This document shows positions 59,064 through 64,000 of a DNA stretch of 64,000 nucleotides, in pieces. Each line of letters starts with the position of its first letter. The stretch's first letter is position 1. A program made the translations under genes and the position numbers. The DNA is taken from positions 62,001 to 126,000 of the forward strand of contig JANNBM010000062.1 of the NCBI GenBank assembly GCA_031385445.1, in the 5' to 3' direction. This DNA comes from CAIYZT01 sp031385445 (lineage in GTDB: Bacteria; Pseudomonadota; Alphaproteobacteria; Rhodobacterales; Rhodobacteraceae). The notes under the pieces are model-generated. The model was not told the DNA's origin, did not search any database, and saw only the letters and a program-made list of their open reading frames with translations.

Positions 59064-59807
59064 TCAGGCGGCGGACAAAGCCGCGACGATCGCGCCAAAA
59101 TCGGCGGCCTTAAGGCTGGCCCCGCCGACTAGCGCGCCGTCGACATGCGGCACGGCGAAAATCTCGGCTGCGTTCGAGGGTTTGACCGAACCGCCGTAAA
59201 GGAGGCGCATCTGCGCGGCGGGTGCGCCAAAGCGGGTGGTCAGGCGGGCGCGCAGGAAGGCATGAACCTCGGCGATCTGGTCCAGCGTCGGGGTGCGGCC
59301 GGTGCCGATGGCCCAAACGGGCTCATAAGCCACAACGAGGGTGGCGGGCGCCGAGCCCTCGGGCACAGAGCCGTCCATCTGCGCGCCGATGATGGCAAGG
59401 GTGGTGCCCGCGTCGCGCTGGCTTTCGGTTTCGCCGACGCAGACGATGGTGATCAGGCCAGCGGCTTGGGCGGCGGTTGCCTTGGCGAGGACCAGTGCAT
59501 CGGTTTCGCCGTGATCGGCGCGGCGTTCGGAATGGCCGAGGATGACATGGGAAGCGCCCGCATCTTTGAGCAGGGCGGCGGAGATATCACCGGTATGCGC
59601 GCCCGAGGCGTTGGGGTGGCAGTCCTGCCCGCCGATCCTCAGGGCCGATCCGCGCGCGGCCCAGTTCATTTGCGCGATAAGCGTGGCGGGGGGGCACAGC
59701 AGCATCTCGCACGCGGGGGCGGGATGAGCAGCGATCAGGGCCTGCACCTCGGCCAAAGCGGCGGCGGAGCCGTTCATCTTCCAGTTTCCGGCGGCGAGTT
59801 TGGTCAC
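59064..59807 (-). CDS. tpiA: Triosephosphate isomerase
   Basis: 247 residues. Interconverts dihydroxyacetone phosphate and glyceraldehyde 3-phosphate. NWKMNG (Lys), VILGHSERR (His) and AYEPVWAIGTG (catalytic Glu and loop 6) are all present, with YGGSVKPSNA near the end. Confidence 0.97.
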   Translation of the reverse strand: MTKLAAGNWKMNGSAAALAEVQALIAAHPAPACEMLLCPPATLIAQMNWAARGSALRIGGQDCHPNASGAHTGDISAALLKDAGASHVILGHSERRADHGETDALVLAKATAAQAAGLITIVCVGETESQRDAGTTLAIIGAQMDGSVPEGSAPATLVVAYEPVWAIGTGRTPTLDQIAEVHAFLRARLTTRFGAPAAQMRLLYGGSVKPSNAAEIFAVPHVDGALVGGASLKAADFGAIVAALSAA

Positions 59808-59863
59808 GGCGTGCTCCTTTGGCTTTGCGGGCCAGAGCTATCGCGTTTGGCGGGCGGGGGACA

Positions 59864-59883
59864 GATTTTTCGCAGGAAAAATC
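59864..59883. repeat. TGC-loop palindrome, iscA-tpiA gap, copy 1
   Basis: GATTTTTC-GCAG-GAAAAATC, one extra base in the loop. It is paired with the inverted copy at 59895, eleven bases further on. Confidence 0.6.
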
Positions 59884-59894
59884 GAGGCTGGGAC

Positions 59895-59913
59895 GATTTT
59901 TCTGCGAAAAATC
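59895..59913. repeat. TGC-loop palindrome, iscA-tpiA gap, copy 2
   Basis: GATTTTTC-TGC-GAAAAATC, the reverse complement of the copy at 52778. It lies ten bases downstream of the iscA-like gene's stop on the minus strand, in a terminator position. Confidence 0.6.
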
Positions 59914-59923
59914 AGGCGCTGCT

Positions 59924-60283
59924 TCAGGCTTCGGGTTGATCTTTGAATTTGATCGATTCGCCGCAGCCGCACGCTTCGGCCACGTTTGGATTACGGAATT
60001 TGAAGCCGGAGGTAAGCAGATCGACCTGATAATCGATTTCTGTGCCGAAAAGGAACATCTGCGCCATGGGCGCGATCAGCACCCGCGCGCCGTTCTGTTC
60101 GACGATCTCGTCCAGCGGATTGGTATCAGCGACATAGTCCATGGTGTATTCCATGCCCGCGCAACCGCCCTTTTTGACCCCAATGCGCAGACCTGCCGCG
60201 CCTTTTTGGCCCATCAGCTTTGCGATCTGTTGGGCGGCGATCGGGGTCATGGTGACGGCGGCTTTTCCGGGGATTCCAAACAT
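59924..60283 (-). CDS. HesB/IscA-family iron-sulphur carrier
   Basis: 119 residues, A-type carrier. Cluster cysteines Cys41 (KKGGCAGMEY), Cys105 and Cys107 (EACGCGES) are all there. It delivers iron-sulphur clusters to target proteins. AAGGAG lies six bases before the ATG. SufA, IscA and ErpA cannot be told apart; the SufT-like protein at 61793 is in the neighbourhood. Confidence 0.92.
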   Translation of the reverse strand: MFGIPGKAAVTMTPIAAQQIAKLMGQKGAAGLRIGVKKGGCAGMEYTMDYVADTNPLDEIVEQNGARVLIAPMAQMFLFGTEIDYQVDLLTSGFKFRNPNVAEACGCGESIKFKDQPEA

Positions 60284-60306
60284 GGGCGCTCCTTGCTTAT
60301 CGATAC

Positions 60307-61020
60307 TTAAGGTAAAAGGTCGGGAATTCCAAGGGCGGGCAGGTGAGCAAGCAGTGCAATTGTGGCGAAAGACACCGCGATGGCCCAGCTGAACGAGGCG
60401 AGCGTGCCGATGATGACGTATTCGCTGGCCTCTTTTTCGTTGGAAATGCTGCCAAAACGCAGGACCGATTTGGCGGCGATCAGAAAGCCGATGCTTTGGG
60501 CCTGTCCGGTGAGGATCAGCAAAAAGATGAGGCCGCGTTCGAGATTTCCGATGGCGCGCCCGCCGTTTGGCAGTCCGGCGGGGGCGTGGGCGGCCCATGG
60601 GTCCATCATCAGGCCGATGGCAAAGCCGCCGGCGCGGGTGGCGATGATGGCGCCAGCGGCGAGCGCCATCAAGGCGGGCAGGGCGGCTGCGGCAGCCCAC
60701 AGGCCGCTTTGCCACAGGGTTGGGGCGTAAAGTGCGAGGGCAATCAGGCTGAGGGCGTGGGCGGCCTGATCGATCGCAAAGGGCCAGATGCCGCGGCGGC
60801 CGGAAAGGGTTTTGGCCGCGTCGATGGCGATGTGAACGCCAGCAAGGGCGAGGAGCGCAGGGGTGATGGTGCCGGTGACGAAAACGGCGGCGGCAAACAC
60901 GACGGCGCCGTGCAGGGCGAGGGTGGCGGGTTTGGCCTTTGCGGCGACCATGGCATTGGTTTGAAAGACAAAATCGGCGAGGACATGGGCGAAGATCAGG
61001 GCGGCGAGGGTTTGGATCAT
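60307..61020 (-). CDS. DUF3307 membrane protein
   Basis: 237 residues, about six helices, beginning MIQTLAALIFAHVLADFVFQ (typical of DUF3307) with the conserved HIAIDAAKT and ending in a hydrophobic tail. Its start overlaps the stop of the SatD-like gene by four bases. The pairing of DUF3307 and SatD recurs in bacteria; function unknown. Confidence 0.85.
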   Translation of the reverse strand: MIQTLAALIFAHVLADFVFQTNAMVAAKAKPATLALHGAVVFAAAVFVTGTITPALLALAGVHIAIDAAKTLSGRRGIWPFAIDQAAHALSLIALALYAPTLWQSGLWAAAAALPALMALAAGAIIATRAGGFAIGLMMDPWAAHAPAGLPNGGRAIGNLERGLIFLLILTGQAQSIGFLIAAKSVLRFGSISNEKEASEYVIIGTLASFSWAIAVSFATIALLAHLPALGIPDLLP

Positions 61021-61664
61021 GGGCCAGTCTCCGCTTGGGCGATCTTTTGTTCAAAGGCATTCAGAGCGCGGGACAGGGCCATTGTCCCGGCGCCTTTGAG
61101 CCTTGATTGAAAGGCCTGACGGGAAATGCCAAGCGATTTGGCCAGAGTTTCATCGCTGACGCGGGGAAGGTCAAGCACGAGGAGGGCGGCTTCGGCCTGC
61201 TCGGGGGTCCAGTTGCGGGCTTGCCAGACGGCGAGGTCGAGCAAGGCAGGGCGCCAAGGGGCGGGATCGTTTGGTGCGGCGTAGGTAAAATTGTTGAAAA
61301 GGGTGGTCATCGTATCAAGGTTGCGCCCGGACAGGGTGAAGGCGGGGCCGGAGGCATCGGACAGATCGCGGGAGCCGAGGTGGGTTGCGGGCCCGGTGGC
61401 GGCGGAGATGCGGGAAGACAGGCCGCTGCCAGAGGATTTGAGGGCGGCGATCAGCATGAGGGTGGCCCGCAGGGTGAACGCGCTGCCGGTCAGGCAAATC
61501 TGCCATCCGTCGCCGCGAAACCGGGTGAAGCGGGTCTTCTGGCCGGTGATGCGCGACAGGGTTTCGGCGGTTCGGGCGAGGGCGGACATCGCCAGATCGG
61601 TCGCTTCGGGCGCTGCGCCCGTGGAGCCGATAAGATCGCCGGTGAGGACGGTTACGAGGGTCAT
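61017..61664 (-). CDS. SatD-family protein
   Basis: 215 residues. Starts LVTVLTGDLIGSTGA, the GDLIGS motif of the SatD family. A C-terminal helix-turn-helix-like stretch (VSDETLAKSLGISRQAFQSR) suggests DNA binding. Coupled by overlap to the DUF3307 membrane protein gene. Three 29-bp direct repeats lie directly upstream. It may be an autoregulator with a membrane partner (inference). Confidence 0.8.
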   Translation of the reverse strand: MTLVTVLTGDLIGSTGAAPEATDLAMSALARTAETLSRITGQKTRFTRFRGDGWQICLTGSAFTLRATLMLIAALKSSGSGLSSRISAATGPATHLGSRDLSDASGPAFTLSGRNLDTMTTLFNNFTYAAPNDPAPWRPALLDLAVWQARNWTPEQAEAALLVLDLPRVSDETLAKSLGISRQAFQSRLKGAGTMALSRALNAFEQKIAQAETGP

Positions 61665-61694
61665 CTGCAATCTCTAAGGCTTGCGAAGGTAAAA

Positions 61695-61781
61695 TGCAAG
61701 CTAAAAGGGTTGCGGATGGGGATTGCAAGCGAAAAGGGTTGCGGATGGACGTTGCAGCCCAAAAGGCTTGCGAGACGGGCG
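61695..61781. promoter_or_regulatory. Three 29-bp direct repeats upstream of satD-like gene
   Basis: Units begin at 61695, 61724 and 61753. Each reads TGCA(A/G), then AAAAGG, TTGCG and GA(T/C)GG at the same offsets. The first two units are almost identical (TGCAAGC-AAAAGGGTTGCGG); the third is degenerate. A GCTTGC / GCAAGC inverted pair also overlaps the left edge (61679-61700). They occupy the gap between the SufT-like gene and the SatD gene. Confidence 0.7.
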
Positions 61782-61792
61782 CAAAGTTTGCC

Positions 61793-62155
61793 TTACATGA
61801 AGCCCAGTTCGAGGCGGGCTTCGTCGGACATCATCTCCATCCCCCAGGGCGGATCGAAGGTCATGTTGACGTCAACCTCTTTCACCCCCGCGACGGAAGC
61901 GACCGCTTCTTGCACCCAGCCGGGCATCTCGCCGGCGACGGGGCAACCGGGGGCGGTCAGGGTCATGGCGATGGCGACTTGGTTTTCCACGCCAATATCA
62001 ATGGTATAGACAAGGCCGAGATCAAAGATATTGACCGGAATTTCGGGGTCAAACACCGTGCGGCAGGCGTTGACCACGTCATCATACAACGGATGATCGG
62101 TGGTCGAGGGCGCGATCAAAGGCGCGCCTTCAAGGTTTTCCTGCATCTGGGTCAT
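61793..62155 (-). CDS. SufT/MIP18-like (DUF59) iron-sulphur assembly protein
   Basis: 120 residues of the DUF59/MIP18 family: VFDPEIPVNIFDLGLVYTI, MTLTAPGCPVAGEMP (conserved Cys), VDVNMTFDPPWGMEMMS. Assists cluster transfer or maturation of iron-sulphur proteins. The start at 62155 has GAGA upstream. It is close to the IscA-like gene and the SatD pair. Confidence 0.92.
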   Translation of the reverse strand: MTQMQENLEGAPLIAPSTTDHPLYDDVVNACRTVFDPEIPVNIFDLGLVYTIDIGVENQVAIAMTLTAPGCPVAGEMPGWVQEAVASVAGVKEVDVNMTFDPPWGMEMMSDEARLELGFM

Positions 62156-62255
62156 AACCGGTCTCGTTCTTTGTTGACCGATTATATAGGGAATTACTGG
62201 CAAAGGTCCAGAGCGCGCCGGAGGCTAATCCGGCGCGGTATTTGGAAGGCCCGGA

Positions 62256-62804
62256 TCAGAACGGAATTTCGTCGTCCATATCAGAAGCGCGGCTTGAGGA
62301 CCCACCCGAAGACCCACCCGAAGACCCACCTGACGAGCCACTGCGCGCGCCGCCCGAAGAACCGCCGCGACTTGGCTCGGATGCGCCCGAGCCGTAGTCA
62401 TCATAACCGCCGCGATCATCGCTGCCGCTCGAAGAGCCGCCCGAACCACCATCGCGCCCGCCAAGCAGCGTCAACTCTCCCCGGAACTGTTTCACAACGA
62501 TTTCAGTCGTGTACCGATCTGCACCCGACTGATCTTGCCATTTGCGCGTTTCAAGCTGCCCCTCGATATAAACGGTGGAACCTTTGCGCAGGTATTGTTC
62601 GGCAATTTTGGCGAGGTTTTCGTTGAAAATCGCAACGGAGTGCCATTCAGTGCGCTCTTTACGCTCGCCCGAAGATTTGTCGCGCCAGGTTTCCGAAGTG
62701 GCGATCCGCAGGTTCACAACCTTGCCGCCATTGGCAAAACTGCGCACCTCGGGGTCGCGCCCCAGGTTGCCGACGATGATCACCTTGTTGACGGACCCTG
62801 CCAT
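62256..62804 (-). CDS. ssb: Single-stranded DNA-binding protein
   Basis: 182 residues. OB-fold domain 1-110 (MAGSVNKVIIVGNLGRDPEV, ERTEWHSVAIFNENLAKIAE, STVYIEGQLETRKWQDQSG) and a Gly/Ser-rich linker with in-frame repeats of a 12-bp unit (62298-62333), ending in the acidic tip DMDDEIPF that binds partner proteins. AGGGAG precedes the ATG. Confidence 0.97.
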   Translation of the reverse strand: MAGSVNKVIIVGNLGRDPEVRSFANGGKVVNLRIATSETWRDKSSGERKERTEWHSVAIFNENLAKIAEQYLRKGSTVYIEGQLETRKWQDQSGADRYTTEIVVKQFRGELTLLGGRDGGSGGSSSGSDDRGGYDDYGSGASEPSRGGSSGGARSGSSGGSSGGSSGGSSSRASDMDDEIPF

Positions 62805-63101
62805 GTCACACTCCCTGATTCCCTTTGCGCCAGTTTCGGCGCGTTTGGTTAACAAAATCCTATACTGGCCGGGGGGGCAAGCCTGCAACCGAGGTCTTCG
62901 GGGGCGCATCACGCCTTTTGCGCGGCGGCGTAGCGAATTGTGCCTGTCAAAGGGCAGGCGCCGTCTTGCCGGGTCATTGGCCGCTGGGCGCGCTTTGGCT
63001 TTGCAAACGGCGGCTTGCAAAGTCGGCTCTTGTGGCGGGGGAATATGTGGGGAAAATAGCTGCGTGGCGTATCCAGGATGAAGCGGCTGCGCGGAGGAAG
63101 C
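62805..63101. other. Divergent gap ssb / LuxR-type gene
   Basis: 297 bp between divergent genes. TTGGTTAAC and TCCTATACT near 62848-62872 could be promoter parts. No GTTC-N7-GTTC box, RNA gene or small ORF with a good start was seen. Confidence 0.4.
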
Positions 63102-63665
63102 ATGGACAAGATGAACCGAATCGTGGCCGGGACGATAGACGGCGGGCCAAAGCGAAAAGCGGCCTTTGCGCGGCGGGAAACGGTGCCTTTGGTGGCGTTG
63201 ATCGTGTTTCAGACCCTGCTTTGGCTGGTTTTCGTTGTCGATGTTTCGGCGGATTTGGCGGCGGGATGGCCCGGAACGTTGATCGACCGGCATGGCGCGC
63301 CGGAACTGGGCGCGACGGTCGGACTTTTGCTGGCGATCGGGTTCGAGATCGGGGTGCTTTTGCGGATGCTGCGGCGGCAGGCGGGGCTTGAACAGGGATT
63401 GCGGGTGGCGGCGGGGGCGCTGGCGCAGATCATGGAGGAATACTTTGCCACATGGGGGCTGACGCCGTCTGAGGCGGATATTGCGGCCTTCACGATCAAG
63501 GGGTTCTCGATTGCGGAAATCGCGCGGTTGCGCGGATCGGCGGAGGGCACGGTGAAGACGCATCTGAATGCGATTTACCGCAAGGCCGGGGTCGGCGGGC
63601 GGGCGCAGCTGATCAGCTTTCTGGTAGAAGACCTGCTGCGCGCGCCGGTTGGCATGGCGGCCTGA
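63102..63665 (+). CDS. Membrane-anchored LuxR-type helix-turn-helix protein
   Basis: 187 residues. Two hydrophobic segments (about 28-50 and 68-88, PLVALIVFQTLLWLVFVVDV and ATVGLLLAIGFEIGVLL), then a C-terminal LuxR-type DNA-binding domain (LTPSEADIAAFTIKGFSIAE-IARLRGSAEGTVKTHLNAIY). No receiver domain. It would be a transcription factor held at the inner membrane, as seen in some alphaproteobacteria. GGAGGAAGC precedes the ATG. Confidence 0.85.
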   Translation: MDKMNRIVAGTIDGGPKRKAAFARRETVPLVALIVFQTLLWLVFVVDVSADLAAGWPGTLIDRHGAPELGATVGLLLAIGFEIGVLLRMLRRQAGLEQGLRVAAGALAQIMEEYFATWGLTPSEADIAAFTIKGFSIAEIARLRGSAEGTVKTHLNAIYRKAGVGGRAQLISFLVEDLLRAPVGMAA

Positions 63666-63767
63666 AACGCGCGTCCAAGATCGGCAATGCGCCGCCCGTG
63701 CCCGCTGGGGGGGGCTGGCAAGCTTGGGCGGGATCGCTATATATAAAGGCGATTGCAGGGTGGGCGC

Positions 63768-64000
63768 GTGGGCGGCAGGATCAACAGAGTTTGGATGAGC
63801 GGGGCGCTGGCGGTTGTGCTGGCGGGCCCTGGCTTGGCCGAGGGGTTGAACCTGTCAGGGGGCAGTGGGGGAACCAGCTTTGCCGCCAAGCTTGCGCTTC
63901 TGGATGGCCGCTTGTCGGATCAGTATGAAAATTCCGAACGGTTGAAGCCGGGATATGATGCACAGGCTGCCACCGACGGCACGCCTGCGGTGCGTTACAA
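63768..64000 (+). CDS. Exported protein, start only (cut by window edge)
   Basis: GTG at 63768 (with AGGG upstream; ATG at 63795 also in frame) opens a signal peptide (MSGALAVVLAGPGLAEG) followed by a soluble N-terminus NLSGGSGGTSFAAKLALLDG. The frame is still open at the edge. Too little is present to name a family. Confidence 0.65.
   Translation, partial: MGGRINRVWMSGALAVVLAGPGLAEGLNLSGGSGGTSFAAKLALLDGRLSDQYENSERLKPGYDAQAATDGTPAVRY

Noticed and set aside
62805..63563. Extension of the ssb frame upstream
   Set aside because: The SSB N-terminus MAGSVNKVII with AGGGAG upstream is canonical; the extension is antisense to the LuxR-type gene.

Overview
The window is a piece of an alphaproteobacterial chromosome, very probably from the Rhodobacteraceae (Rhodobacter/Tabrizicola/Pseudorhodobacter-like). 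The reasons are the high GC content, the gene order gltA - gltX - comEC - lexA - moeA - moaC - trpC - trpD - trpG, an alphaproteobacterial GTTC-N7-GTTC SOS box in front of lexA, and the style of the proteins. No rRNA, tRNA, CRISPR array, prophage or transposase gene was recognised.

Layout. 1-7.7 kb: a LacI-regulated sugar ABC importer (binding protein, two permeases, ATPase) with a family 2 beta-glycosidase inside the operon. 7.8-14 kb: a xylulokinase-like gene, then a GbpR-type LysR regulator divergent from GguC/AraD1, a sugar-acid dehydratase and a galactose/arabinose 1-dehydrogenase, that is, a non-phosphorylating L-arabinose/D-galactose route. 14-24.4 kb: DmpA-type peptidase, cupin, agmatinase, APC permease, DUF2478 protein, EF-P divergent from its lysyl-modifying enzyme EpmA, IlvD, and an FAD amine/amino-acid oxidoreductase. 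24.4-25.5 kb: a decayed GT61 glycosyltransferase. 25.6-31 kb: LysR/glutaryl-CoA dehydrogenase, modA-modB without modC, a DUF4177 protein and a HisC-like aminotransferase. 31.4-37.9 kb: valS, a glyoxalase-like protein, a two-gene membrane operon (ABA4-like plus unknown) divergent from a TetR regulator, and an Lrp regulator. 38-44.4 kb: ornithine decarboxylase, a DUF2235 hydrolase, N-carbamoylputrescine amidase, a PQQ-type sugar dehydrogenase, a DUF1624 membrane protein and an alternative oxidase. 44.4-56 kb: the conserved gltA/gltX/comEC/lexA/moeA/moaC/trpCDG block and a divergent polysaccharide deacetylase. 56.1-56.9 kb: a tandem-repeat island. 56.9-64 kb: P450, EamA transporter, tpiA, IscA-like protein, a DUF3307/SatD pair, a SufT-like protein, ssb, a membrane-anchored LuxR-type regulator and the start of an exported protein.

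Several genes fit together. Import of a galactoside, its hydrolysis and oxidation of the released sugar are encoded side by side. Polyamine synthesis appears by three routes (ornithine decarboxylase, agmatinase, carbamoylputrescine amidase). Molybdenum supply and cofactor synthesis are represented by modAB, moeA and moaC.

The most unusual signals are non-coding. A 3'-end element (TTCATCTGTCC followed by an A/T tract and a GC hairpin) occurs behind four genes. A family of palindromes with a TGC loop occurs at four loci, partly in inverted pairs. Three 29-bp direct repeats lie directly upstream of the SatD/DUF3307 operon. A perfect operator-like palindrome overlaps the promoter of the ABA4-like operon. 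A low-GC patch lies inside valS.
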